Positions 45,428 through 54,756 of a stretch of DNA of 62,025 nucleotides are shown here, in pieces. A model generated the notes under the pieces. That model was given only the letters and a program-made list of their open reading frames with translations. It had not been told where the DNA came from and did not search any database. Source of the DNA: Bordetella parapertussis (GTDB lineage: Bacteria > Pseudomonadota > Gammaproteobacteria > Burkholderiales > Burkholderiaceae_C); the NCBI GenBank assembly GCA_945861305.1, contig CAMATW010000011.1, forward strand, positions 1-62,025. The letters are read 5' to 3'. Within the stretch, counting starts at the first letter, position 1. Each line of letters opens with the position of its first letter. Both the position numbers and the translations under genes were made by a program.

Positions 45428-48400
45428 TCAGGCCCTTGCCAATACCGGCGCCAAAGCCACACCGGTATGGGTGCCCAGCTTCACCAAGCCCTCTGGGGTG
45501 GTGGCGCCCACCACCCGACCGCCACCATCACCCCCTTCGGGGCCGAGGTCAATCACCCAATCAGCTTCAGCGATGACATCTAAATCATGCTCAATGACGA
45601 TGACGCTGTGACCACCATCGACCAAGCGGTGCAAGACGCGAATCAGTTTGTCCACATCAGCCATGTGCAAACCCACGGTGGGTTCATCTAAAACATACAA
45701 GGTGTGCGGCGTTTTTTGACCGCGTCGTGCCACCTCGTCTTTCACCTTGGACAGTTCCGTTACCAACTTGATGCGTTGCGCTTCACCGCCACTGAGCGTG
45801 GGCGAGGGTTGACCCAAGGTGAGGTAACCCAAACCCACATCTTTCAATAACTGCAAGGGGTGGCTGATGAGGGGCATGGCAGCAAAGAAATCGACAGCTT
45901 CGTCCACCTCCATTTGCAAGACCTCGCCAATGCTTTTGCCGCGCCAGCGCACCGACAGTGTCTCGGGGTTGAAGCGTGCGCCCCTGCACACCTCGCACAG
46001 CACTTTGACGTCGGGTAAAAAACTCATTTCGATGGTACGCAGGCCTTGGCCTTCGCAACCCGGGCAGCGGCCCTCACCGGTATTGAAACTGAAGCGCCCA
46101 GGCCCATAACCACGTGCCTTGGCTTCCAAGGTTTCGGCAAACAGTTTGCGGATGGTGTCCCAAAACCCTATGTAGGTAGCTGGGCAACTGCGCGGTGTTT
46201 TGCCAATCGGGGTTTGGTCCACTTCCAACACACGCTGAATGCTTTCATAACCCGTCAAACCCACACAGCCTTGCCACACAGGCAGCTTGCCCGCATCGTG
46301 GGCTTTGCGCCCTGCTTGGGTAGAGCGCAAACTCACCACCGTCTGCACATTGGCCAGCAACACATCGCGTGCCAAGGTGGATTTCCCCGAACCACTGACA
46401 CCGGTCACCGCCACCAAGCGTTGCAGAGGAAACGATGCAGACAGTGTTCCAAGGTTATGCAAATCTGCACCCATCACCTGCAAACTTTCTGTTTTGCTTT
46501 TGCTGCGCTGATCAAGGGTGACGCCGCGCCGCGCTTGCAAAGGGTGGAGCATGGCGTGGCGTAAATAGCGACCGGTTTGTGACTCAGATGCACCCATCAC
46601 ATCGGCCACCGACCCTTGAGCCACCAAATGGCCACCGCGCTTACCTGCGCTGGGACCGATGTCGATGATGTGGTCGGCACGGCGAATGGTGTCTTCGTCA
46701 TGCTCCACCACCACCAGCGTGTTGCCTTTGTCGCTCAAACTTTTCAAAGCGTCTAGCAAGATATGGTTGTCGCGGGCATGCAAGCCGATGGTGGGTTCGT
46801 CCAATACATAGCACACGCCTTGCAAATTACTGCCCAACTGCGCGGCCAAACGAATACGTTGCGCCTCGCCACCGCTGAGTGTGGGTGCGCCGCGGTCCAA
46901 GGTCAAATAACCCAAACCCACACGCTCTAGAAACGCCAAGCGACTTTCAATTTCTGGCAAGAGGTCACGCGCAATGTCCGCTTCGCGCCCTTGCAACCGC
47001 AAACCCTTCACCCATGTGGACATGTCGACCACGCTGCGTTGCGCCAATTCGGTGATGGCTGCACCGCCGAAATACACCGCACGGGCAGTGGCATTCAAGC
47101 GTGTACCCGCACAGCCTTCGCAGGCTGTATCGCTCACCTCGTCCAACTCGGGTTCGGCAAAGCTTTTCTCGCGGCCTTTGTCTTGCGCATCGGCAACTGA
47201 GTCGTCCATGGCTTTGCGTTGTTCGCGTGAAAGTGCTAAGCCGGTACCCACACACTCACCACACCAACCATGCTTGCTGTTGTAAGAGAACAAGCGTGGG
47301 TCTAGCTCTGCGTAAGAGGTGTCGCACAAAGGACAAGCACGACGTGTGGAATAGGCTTGCAAGCGACCGATACCCGCTGTCGACTCGCCGTTCAACATTG
47401 CTTCTTTCAAATTCCCGATATCGCTGAGCACATGCACCACGCCCTTGCCATGTTCCAAGGCTGTGAGCAAAGCTTGGCGCAACAGCTCTTCCTGCGCGGG
47501 GTCTACCGTGAAACTGGCGACTGGCAATTCGATGGTGTGTTCTTTGAACCGGTCCAAGCGCGGAAAGCCGGTGGTGGGCAAAAAGTTGCCATCGACACGC
47601 AAATGGGTGTAGCCACGTGGACGCGCCCAGTCTGCCAACTCGGTATAGACACCTTTGCGGTTCATCACCAAGGGGCTGAGAAAGCCAATGTGCTGACCAC
47701 GGTATTCACGCATCAATAAGGCGGTGAGGCGCTCAGGAGTTTGGGGTTGCACCGCCACATCATCGTGGATGCAATGCTGCGTACCCAGTTTCACATACAG
47801 CAGTCGCAGAAAGTGCCAAATTTCAGTGGTGGTACCTACGGTGGACTTGCGACCGCCGCGAGACAAGCGCTGCTCAATGGCCACCGTGGGGGGTATGCCA
47901 TACACCGCGTCTACCTCCGGACGACCAGCGGGTTGTACGATGCTGCGGGCATAGGCATTCAAACTTTCAAGGTAACGCCGCTGCCCTTCGTTGAACAAAA
48001 TATCAAAGGCCAAGGTGGATTTTCCCGAACCACTCACACCTGTCACCACATTGAACTGACCGCGCGGAATGTCCACGCTCAAGCTCTTCAAATTGTGCTC
48101 TTTGGCATGGACGATGCGAATATGGTTGTTGACCTCGGGTCGCGCCACGGCGGCGTACTTGGCAACCGTCTCATTCACCGCATGGACTTGGCCCATGCTG
48201 TGCTCGTAGTCACGCAAGGCTTGACCCGTGTGCGACGTGGGATGCTCGCGCAAGGTTTCGGGTGAACCCTCGGCCACTAACAAGCCACCGCCTTCGCCGC
48301 CTTCAGGCCCCAAGTCGATCAACCAATCACTGGAGCGAATCACATCCAAGTTGTGCTCAATGACGATGAGGGAGTGGCCTGCTTCGAGCAGTCTGCGCAA

Positions 48401-51160
48401 AGCCCGCATCAGCTTGGCGATGTCCTCAAAGTGCAAACCCGTGGTGGGTTCGTCAAACAAAAACAAAGTGCCTTTGCGTGCCGTGGCTTGGCGACTGGAA
48501 GAAGCTGACTTAGCGGCCTCAGCCAAGAAACCTGCCAACTTCAAGCGCTGTGCTTCACCACCACTTAGGGTGGGCACGGGTTGGCCCAAGCGCACATATT
48601 CCAAGCCGACATCCACAATCGGTTGCAAAGCGCGTATCACCTCGCGGTCGTTGGCGAACAGTTGAGCGGCTTCACTCACCGTCAGTACCAAGACATCAGC
48701 AACATTCAAAAAATAATTGGAATCTGACCCCGATTTTTTTCGTTCGATTTTGACTTCGAGGATTTCAGGGCGGTAGCGCTGGCCGTTGCAGTCGGGGCAA
48801 CGCAAATAGACGTCGCTCAAGAACTGCATCTCCACATGCTCAAAACCCGAACCGCCGCAAGTGGGGCAACGGCCATCGCCGCCATTGAAGCTGAACTTGG
48901 AAGCGGTGTAACTGCGTTGGCGCGACATCGCGGTGTTGGCAAAAATCTCGCGTATCGCATCCCATGCGCCCACATAGCTGACAGGGTTAGATCGTGCGGT
49001 TTTACCAATGGGAGACTGGTCGACAAACACCACATCGCTTAAGTGGTCGGCACCCAGCAAGCGGTCATGCGCACCTGCGCCATCAGTAGATTTTCCAAAG
49101 TGACGCAACAAGGCCGGTGCCAAGATGTCTTGTATCAAAGTGGACTTACCCGAACCACTGACACCAGTGACAGTGACCAAACGCTGCAAGGGGAACTCGA
49201 TGCTCAGGTCTTGCAAATTGTGTTCTCGCGCACCTTCCAATATCAAACGTGGCGTGCTGTCGGTCACCAAACGCTTCAAGCCCAAACCCACTTGCTTGCG
49301 AGCGCCCAAATAGTCCCCGGTCAAGGTGTTGGCGCTTTTAAGTTGATGTGGTGTGCCATCAAAAACAATCTGCCCGCCGCGCTCACCGGGGCCTGGCCCC
49401 ATGTCCACGATGCGGTCTGCCGCCAACATCACCGCAGGGTCGTGCTCGACCACCACCAAGGTGTTGCCCGCATCACGCAGTCGCAACATGGCTTCGGTGA
49501 TGCGGTGCATATCGCGGGGATGCAAACCGATGCTGGGCTCATCCAACACAAACAAGGTGTTCACCAAAGAGGTGCCCAAGGCGGTGGTTAGGTTGATGCG
49601 CTGCACTTCGCCGCCACTCAAGGTGCGACTTTGTCTGTCCAAACTGAGGTAGCCCAATCCCACATCGCACAGGTATTTCAAGCGGGTGCGGATTTCCTCA
49701 AACAACAAATGCAAGGCCTGTTGCTCGGCCTGCGCATGGGCCGTGAGCGAATCGTCATGGGCCATGTGCTCAAAAAATACCCGCAAGCGGTCAATGGGCA
49801 AAAGCATCAGGTCGTGCAAACACAAGCCTGGCAAGCTTTCCAACTGCCCACGTTGCCACGTCACGCCTTGGGGCATGAAGCGTTTCGCTTCAGGCATGGC
49901 CGCTTTGGCGCTGGCCATGCTGCCAATGCGCCACAACAGGCTATCGGTTTTCAAACGCGCACCACCACAGTCGCCACACGGCGTGTAGCTGCGGTACTTA
50001 GACAGCAACACGCGGATGTGCATCTTGTAGGACTTGGTTTCCAAATATTCAAAAAACCGCTTAATGCCATACCACTGCTGGTTCCACTTACCCGTCCAGT
50101 TGGGTGAGCCTTGAATTACCCAATGGTGTTGCTCGGTGGTGAGTTTGTTCCACGGTGTGTCGCGGGGTATGCCAGCGGTTTCGGCGTGTCTCAGCAAATC
50201 GTCTTGGCACTCTTGCCAAGCAGGCGTTTGAATCGGTTTGATTGCACCCATGCGCAGCGTGAGTTTGTCGTTGGGTATGACCAATCCATAGTCCACGCCA
50301 ATGACGCGGCCAAAGCCTTTGCACTTGGGGCAAGCGCCTGCTGGCGAGTTGAATGAAAACATCGACGGCGTGGGGTCGCTGTAGCGCACATCGCTGGCCG
50401 GACAATGCAGTCCGGTTGAAAAACCAAAGGCTTCACCCTTGGACTCGGTATCTGCATCCGGTGCCATGCGGTAAGCTGTCAGGCGACCGCTACCACGTTG
50501 CAAAGCCACTTCGATGGCCTCCATCACCCGCGAAGGTTCGGCGCTTTGCACCCGAAATCTGTCAGCCGCCACGTCCAACACCTGAGGGTCGTCTTTGGCC
50601 TTGCCAGCACGTAGGGTGTGCACACGGCTAAAGCCACTGGCGCTCAACCACGCTTGCAGTTCATCTGCAGTGGTGTTGGCAGGCAACTGAACCGGAAAGG
50701 TGATGACCCAGCGCGGGTCGCCCACACTCAAGGCTTGGAGCTGCGTAAAAATGGTTTGGGGATTGTCATGTTTGACGGCCTCGGCGGTCTGCTTGTCAAA
50801 CAACTGCGCCGCTCGTGCGAACAACAACTTCAAATGATCATTCAGCTCGGTCATGGTGCCTACCGTTGAGCGAGAGCTGCGCACCGGATTGGTTTGGTCG
50901 ATGGCGATGGCTGCAGGCACGCCGTCGACCTTGTCCACCGCCGGTCGGTCCATGCGGTCTAAAAACTGCCTCGCGTAAGCGCTGAACGTTTCCACGTAAC
51001 GCCGCTGACCTTCGGCGTACAAAGTGTCAAACACCAAGCTGGATTTGCCCGAACCGCTGGGGCCGGTGAACACGGTCAATTCACCCGTGTGAATATCGAT
51101 GTCGATGTTTTTGAGGTTGTGCTGGCGGGCGCCCCGAATACGAATTTGTCCCTGTCCCAT
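45428..51160 (-). CDS. uvrA: Double-length UvrA (two UvrA units fused in one polypeptide)
   Basis: At 1910 residues it is twice the size of ordinary UvrA (about 940). Four ABC half-sites are seen, with Walker A at about residues 33, 667, 1042 and 1587 (each GxSGSGKS) and four LSGGEAQR-type signatures at about 512, 863, 1427 and 1787. Each half has its own UvrB-interaction and zinc modules. In the N-terminal half the first zinc module reads CPAS...CPKC, losing one cysteine; in the C-terminal half it is intact (CPLC...CGEC). The protein resembles an intramolecular UvrA dimer. It lies 7 bp after livF. A standard uvrA may exist elsewhere, so whether this one serves classic excision repair is open. 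Confidence 0.92.
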   Translation of the reverse strand: MGQGQIRIRGARQHNLKNIDIDIHTGELTVFTGPSGSGKSSLVFDTLYAEGQRRYVETFSAYARQFLDRMDRPAVDKVDGVPAAIAIDQTNPVRSSRSTVGTMTELNDHLKLLFARAAQLFDKQTAEAVKHDNPQTIFTQLQALSVGDPRWVITFPVQLPANTTADELQAWLSASGFSRVHTLRAGKAKDDPQVLDVAADRFRVQSAEPSRVMEAIEVALQRGSGRLTAYRMAPDADTESKGEAFGFSTGLHCPASDVRYSDPTPSMFSFNSPAGACPKCKGFGRVIGVDYGLVIPNDKLTLRMGAIKPIQTPAWQECQDDLLRHAETAGIPRDTPWNKLTTEQHHWVIQGSPNWTGKWNQQWYGIKRFFEYLETKSYKMHIRVLLSKYRSYTPCGDCGGARLKTDSLLWRIGSMASAKAAMPEAKRFMPQGVTWQRGQLESLPGLCLHDLMLLPIDRLRVFFEHMAHDDSLTAHAQAEQQALHLLFEEIRTRLKYLCDVGLGYLSLDRQSRTLSGGEVQRINLTTALGTSLVNTLFVLDEPSIGLHPRDMHRITEAMLRLRDAGNTLVVVEHDPAVMLAADRIVDMGPGPGERGGQIVFDGTPHQLKSANTLTGDYLGARKQVGLGLKRLVTDSTPRLILEGAREHNLQDLSIEFPLQRLVTVTGVSGSGKSTLIQDILAPALLRHFGKSTDGAGAHDRLLGADHLSDVVFVDQSPIGKTARSNPVSYVGAWDAIREIFANTAMSRQRSYTASKFSFNGGDGRCPTCGGSGFEHVEMQFLSDVYLRCPDCNGQRYRPEILEVKIERKKSGSDSNYFLNVADVLVLTVSEAAQLFANDREVIRALQPIVDVGLEYVRLGQPVPTLSGGEAQRLKLAGFLAEAAKSASSSRQATARKGTLFLFDEPTTGLHFEDIAKLMRALRRLLEAGHSLIVIEHNLDVIRSSDWLIDLGPEGGEGGGLLVAEGSPETLREHPTSHTGQALRDYEHSMGQVHAVNETVAKYAAVARPEVNNHIRIVHAKEHNLKSLSVDIPRGQFNVVTGVSGSGKSTLAFDILFNEGQRRYLESLNAYARSIVQPAGRPEVDAVYGIPPTVAIEQRLSRGGRKSTVGTTTEIWHFLRLLYVKLGTQHCIHDDVAVQPQTPERLTALLMREYRGQHIGFLSPLVMNRKGVYTELADWARPRGYTHLRVDGNFLPTTGFPRLDRFKEHTIELPVASFTVDPAQEELLRQALLTALEHGKGVVHVLSDIGNLKEAMLNGESTAGIGRLQAYSTRRACPLCDTSYAELDPRLFSYNSKHGWCGECVGTGLALSREQRKAMDDSVADAQDKGREKSFAEPELDEVSDTACEGCAGTRLNATARAVYFGGAAITELAQRSVVDMSTWVKGLRLQGREADIARDLLPEIESRLAFLERVGLGYLTLDRGAPTLSGGEAQRIRLAAQLGSNLQGVCYVLDEPTIGLHARDNHILLDALKSLSDKGNTLVVVEHDEDTIRRADHIIDIGPSAGKRGGHLVAQGSVADVMGASESQTGRYLRHAMLHPLQARRGVTLDQRSKSKTESLQVMGADLHNLGTLSASFPLQRLVAVTGVSGSGKSTLARDVLLANVQTVVSLRSTQAGRKAHDAGKLPVWQGCVGLTGYESIQRVLEVDQTPIGKTPRSCPATYIGFWDTIRKLFAETLEAKARGYGPGRFSFNTGEGRCPGCEGQGLRTIEMSFLPDVKVLCEVCRGARFNPETLSVRWRGKSIGEVLQMEVDEAVDFFAAMPLISHPLQLLKDVGLGYLTLGQPSPTLSGGEAQRIKLVTELSKVKDEVARRGQKTPHTLYVLDEPTVGLHMADVDKLIRVLHRLVDGGHSVIVIEHDLDVIAEADWVIDLGPEGGDGGGRVVGATTPEGLVKLGTHTGVALAPVLARA

Positions 51161-51167
51161 ACCTTAG

Positions 51168-51890
51168 CTATTCCCCGAGGTAAGCGGCCCGCACTTTCGG
51201 GTCGTGCAAGAGTTCGTGGGCCTGACCCTGCATACTGATTTGGCCAGACTCCATGACGTAAGCGCGTTGGGCAATCTTGAGCGCGCGGCTGGCGTTTTGC
51301 TCGACCAGCAAAAGGGTGACACCCATGGAAGCCACTTCTTGGATGACTTCAAAGATTTTGTCGACCATCAAGGGTGACAAACCCATGGAGGGCTCGTCCA
51401 ACAACAAGACCTTGGGGCGGCTCAGCAAGGCACGACCCATGGCCAACATCTGCTGCTCGCCCCCCGACAAGGTGCCGGCCAACTGCGTGCTGCGCTCTTT
51501 CAATCGCGGAAACAAGGTAAAAACTCTGTCCACATCAGCAGCTATGCCGTCTTTGTCGTCGCGCAGGTACGCGCCCATTTGCAGGTTTTCCAAGATGCTC
51601 ATGCGGGTGAAGACACCGCGTCCTTCGGGCACCATCACCAAACCTTGCTTGACCAAGTCCCAAGCACCTTGCCCTTGGATGTCTTTGCCCAAATATTCGA
51701 TATTGCCCGAGGTAGCAGCCAAGGTGCCGGTGATGGCTTTCATGGTGGTGGTCTTGCCTGCGCCATTGGAACCAATCAGGGACACCAACTCACCTTCACG
51801 CACCTCTAAGCTAATACCCTTGACAGCTTGAATACCGCCATAGGCCACCTTCAAGTTATTGACCTTCAACAAAACTTTAGGGTCACTCAT
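51168..51890 (-). CDS. livF: Branched-chain amino acid ABC transporter ATPase LivF
   Basis: A 240-residue ABC ATPase (ATG 51890) with Walker A GSNGAGKTTTMKAITG, signature LSGGEQQMLAMGRAL and Walker B VLLLDEPSMGLSP. The opening LKVNNLKVAYGGIQAVKGIS and the short length identify LivF rather than LivG. It starts 1 bp after livG. It would power uptake of leucine, isoleucine and valine, or related amides or acids; substrate is decided by a binding protein not present here. Confidence 0.94.
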   Translation of the reverse strand: MSDPKVLLKVNNLKVAYGGIQAVKGISLEVREGELVSLIGSNGAGKTTTMKAITGTLAATSGNIEYLGKDIQGQGAWDLVKQGLVMVPEGRGVFTRMSILENLQMGAYLRDDKDGIAADVDRVFTLFPRLKERSTQLAGTLSGGEQQMLAMGRALLSRPKVLLLDEPSMGLSPLMVDKIFEVIQEVASMGVTLLLVEQNASRALKIAQRAYVMESGQISMQGQAHELLHDPKVRAAYLGE

Positions 51891-51891
51891 C

Positions 51892-52662
51892 TCAATGCTC
51901 CCCCGTGCCCAAATACGCTTCAATCACCTTGGGGTCTGACTGCACCTGCGCCGGTGTGCCCTGCGCGATTTGTTTGCCGTAGTCCAGCACCGTGACCGCG
52001 TCGCACAAACCCATGACCAACTTCACATCGTGCTCGATCAACAAAATGGTTTTTCCGTCTTTGCGGATGCGGTCTATCAACTCGCGTAACTGCACTTTCT
52101 CGGTAGCGTTCATGCCCGCCGCGGGTTCATCCAAAGCAATCAGCTTGGGGTCGGTGGCCAAGGCGCGGGCAATCTCCAAACGGCGTTGGTCGCCGTAGCT
52201 AAGGGTGCGTGCTTTGAACTCGGACAAATGGCCTATGCCGACATAGTCCAGCAGTTCTTTGGCACGCACGGCAATGTCAATTTCTTCTTGCTTGAACTTG
52301 GCAGTGCGAAAGATCGCGCCCAGCAAACCCGAGCCGGTGCGCACATGGCGACCCACCATCACGTTCTCTAGCGCGGTCATCTCGGCAAACAAGCGGATGT
52401 TTTGAAAGGTTCGGGCAATACCGGCTTGCGCCACTTCATGCACCGCCGTGGGTTGGTAGGGCGCACCCGCCAGCATAAAGTTGCCGCTGTCGGGCGTGTA
52501 CAAGCCAGTGATGACATTGAAGAAGGTGGTCTTGCCCGCCCCATTGGGGCCAATCAAGCCATACACCTGACCGGCTTGGATGGTCATGCCCACATCGCTC
52601 AAAGCTTGCAAACCGCCAAAGCGCTTAGAGATACCTTGTACCTGCAACACCGGCGTGCTCAT
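51892..52662 (-). CDS. livG: Branched-chain amino acid ABC transporter ATPase LivG
   Basis: A 256-residue ABC ATPase with Walker A GPNGAGKTTFFNVITG, the LivG-specific segment GIARTFQNIRLFAEMTALENVMVG, signature LSYGDQRRLEIARAL and Walker B IALDEPAAGMN. It overlaps livM by 4 bp and precedes livF by 1 bp. Confidence 0.96.
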   Translation of the reverse strand: MSTPVLQVQGISKRFGGLQALSDVGMTIQAGQVYGLIGPNGAGKTTFFNVITGLYTPDSGNFMLAGAPYQPTAVHEVAQAGIARTFQNIRLFAEMTALENVMVGRHVRTGSGLLGAIFRTAKFKQEEIDIAVRAKELLDYVGIGHLSEFKARTLSYGDQRRLEIARALATDPKLIALDEPAAGMNATEKVQLRELIDRIRKDGKTILLIEHDVKLVMGLCDAVTVLDYGKQIAQGTPAQVQSDPKVIEAYLGTGEH

Positions 52663-53747
52663 GGCTTATTTCCGCTGCTGGGCAAGACCTTGCCATGATC
52701 GGGCGCTGGCCACAGGCCGCGCGGTCGCCACAGCATGATGAGGATCATAGCCAAGGCGATGAGCAACTGGCGCAAGATGGCTGCATCCAAACGACCATCG
52801 GTCATGGCTTGCAAAGGACCTGCCACATAGCGCAACACCTCGGGCAAGGCCGACAACAACACCGCACCCAAGATGACGCCAGGCAAATGCCCCAAGCCAC
52901 CCAAAACCACCATGGCCACAATCATCACCGACTCCATCAGGCTGAAGGACTCGGGTGACACAAAGCCTTGGAACGACGCAAACATCACCCCCGCCACTCC
53001 CCCAAAGGTGGCGCCCATACCAAACGCCATCAGCTTTAAATTACGGGTATTGATGCCCATGGCCTTGGCCGCAATTTCATCTTCACGAATCGCCATCCAA
53101 GCGCGTCCAATGCGCGAGGTTTGTAGCCGATAGCAAATCAGCACACTCACCAAGACCAGCGCCAAGAACAGGTAGTAGTACTGGGTCACGCTGGAGACTT
53201 CGACAAAGCCTAAATCTAATTTGCGCGACAAGGGGTGGCCCATCACCGACATGGCGTCAATGGCCCCCAAGCCCTTTGGGCCATTGGTGATGTTGACGGG
53301 GTTGTCCAAGTTGTTCATGAACACGCGGATGATTTCGCCAAAGCCCAAGGTGACAATAGCCAAGTAGTCGCCGCGCAGCTTCAAAGTGGGCGCACCCAGC
53401 AGCACGCCAAACAAACCTGCCAAGGCCGCGCCTATAGGTATCACCGCCCACAAAGGCGTGTGCAAACCGTTAGGGAACATGGCGGCTATCCATGGGAAGG
53501 AGTCGGTCAGGTGTGGCGAGGCCAGCAAACCAAACATATAGGCCCCCAACGCAAAGAAGGCGACGAAACCCAAATCGAGCAGACCGGCGTAACCGACCAC
53601 GATGTTCAGGCCCAGCGCCAGCAGCACATACAGCAGCGCCATGTCGGCGATACGCACCCAAGCGTTGCCCACCGACTGCAACATCAAGGGCAGCAGCAAC
53701 AGGGCAATCGCCCACAGCACATAAGTAGAGAGTTTGGACTTGTTCAT
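52659..53747 (-). CDS. livM: Branched-chain amino acid ABC transporter permease LivM
   Basis: An inner-membrane permease of 362 residues with about ten hydrophobic segments. The signature region is LALGLNIVVGYAGLLDLGFVAFFALGAY (in part), with the cytoplasmic EAA-like loop IREDEIAAKAMGINTRNLKLMAFGMGA (in part). It overlaps livH and livG by 4 bp each. Confidence 0.96.
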   Translation of the reverse strand: MNKSKLSTYVLWAIALLLLPLMLQSVGNAWVRIADMALLYVLLALGLNIVVGYAGLLDLGFVAFFALGAYMFGLLASPHLTDSFPWIAAMFPNGLHTPLWAVIPIGAALAGLFGVLLGAPTLKLRGDYLAIVTLGFGEIIRVFMNNLDNPVNITNGPKGLGAIDAMSVMGHPLSRKLDLGFVEVSSVTQYYYLFLALVLVSVLICYRLQTSRIGRAWMAIREDEIAAKAMGINTRNLKLMAFGMGATFGGVAGVMFASFQGFVSPESFSLMESVMIVAMVVLGGLGHLPGVILGAVLLSALPEVLRYVAGPLQAMTDGRLDAAILRQLLIALAMILIMLWRPRGLWPAPDHGKVLPSSGNKP

Positions 53748-54673
53748 GCGCGGTCCGCCACCCGTTCGCCCAGCAAGCCCGAGGGCCGCAAGGTCAGCAC
53801 GATGATGAGCACCACAAACGCAAAAATATCCGCGTAATGGCTGCCCAACACACCGCCCGTGAGGTCACCGATATAGCCAGAGGCAATCGACTCAATCAAG
53901 CCCAGCAAGATGCCGCCCACCACCGCACCGGCCAAATTACCGATGCCGCCAAACACCGCAGCGGTGAAGGCTTTCAAGCCCGGCAAAAAGCCCATGGCGT
54001 GTTGCACCGTGCCGTAGTTGGAGGCCCACATTACACCGGCTAAGGCGGCCAGCACCGCGCCAATGACGAAGGTGGCCGAGATGATGGTGTCAGGGCGCAC
54101 GCCCATCAAAGTAGCCACACGTGGGTTCTCGGCGGTGGCTCGCATGGCACGACCCAAACGTGTGCCGTTGACCACCCACATCAGCACGGCCAGCGAAATG
54201 GCGGTCACACCCAAAATCATGATTTGCGTGGGCGTGATGACTGCACCGCCAATGTCGATGGGGTCAGCAGGCAGCAAGGTTGGGAAAGCTTTGTAGTTGG
54301 GCTTCCAAATGATCATGGCCAAGGTTTGCAACAAGATAGACATACCAATGGCGGTGATGAGAGGTGCCAACTTCGGTGCGCCGCGCAAAGGGCGGTAGGC
54401 AATCTTCTCAATGGCAAAGTTCAAAGCCGCCGCCACCGCGCAAGCCACCATCAAAGAAATAAGAAGTACCAGCCACCCCGGCATACCAGGCACATGCTCT
54501 TGCAACAAGCCCACCACCGTCCAACTGGTGAGTGCGCCCACCATCAACACCTCGCCGTGGGCAAAGTTGATCAGGTTGATGATGCCGTAGACCATGGTGT
54601 AGCCAAGCGCAACCAGCGCGTACATACTCCCCAAGACCAAGCCATTGATGATTTGTTGAAAAAAGATATCGAT
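53744..54673 (-). CDS. livH: Branched-chain amino acid ABC transporter permease LivH, apparent ATC start
   Basis: A permease of 309 residues with LivH landmarks GSMYALVALGYTMVYG and INLINFAHGEVLMVGA. The conserved N-terminus DIFFQQIINGL is encoded upstream of the first ATG/GTG/TTG in frame (TTG 54640). In frame, the codon before it is ATC at 54673-54671, exactly where homologues have ATG. GGGAG lies 7 bp upstream of this ATC, an ideal ribosome site. No other standard start exists upstream before a stop. This is either a rare ATC initiation, an ATG-to-ATC change or error, or a truncated start at TTG 54640 that would cut into the first membrane helix. It is first gene of livHMGF-uvrA. Confidence 0.88.
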   Translation of the reverse strand: MDIFFQQIINGLVLGSMYALVALGYTMVYGIINLINFAHGEVLMVGALTSWTVVGLLQEHVPGMPGWLVLLISLMVACAVAAALNFAIEKIAYRPLRGAPKLAPLITAIGMSILLQTLAMIIWKPNYKAFPTLLPADPIDIGGAVITPTQIMILGVTAISLAVLMWVVNGTRLGRAMRATAENPRVATLMGVRPDTIISATFVIGAVLAALAGVMWASNYGTVQHAMGFLPGLKAFTAAVFGGIGNLAGAVVGGILLGLIESIASGYIGDLTGGVLGSHYADIFAFVVLIIVLTLRPSGLLGERVADRA

Positions 54674-54705
54674 GGCGGATCTCCCAAGGGTGCCGGATTG
54701 TAGGT

Positions 54706-54735
54706 AAAAAAAAGCCCTCCGCTAGGGGAGGGCTT
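54706..54735 (-). terminator. Intrinsic terminator of the MHS transporter gene
   Basis: On the minus strand AAGCCCTCC-CCTAGC-GGAGGGCTT forms a 9-bp GC-rich stem, followed by eight T residues. It ends 32 bp upstream of the livH ATC codon, separating the transporter from the liv operon. A TACAAT (54702-54697) just after the T-tract could be the -10 box for liv, overlapping the terminator. Confidence 0.9.
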
Positions 54736-54756
54736 GGCATACACACTACCGAAAAA

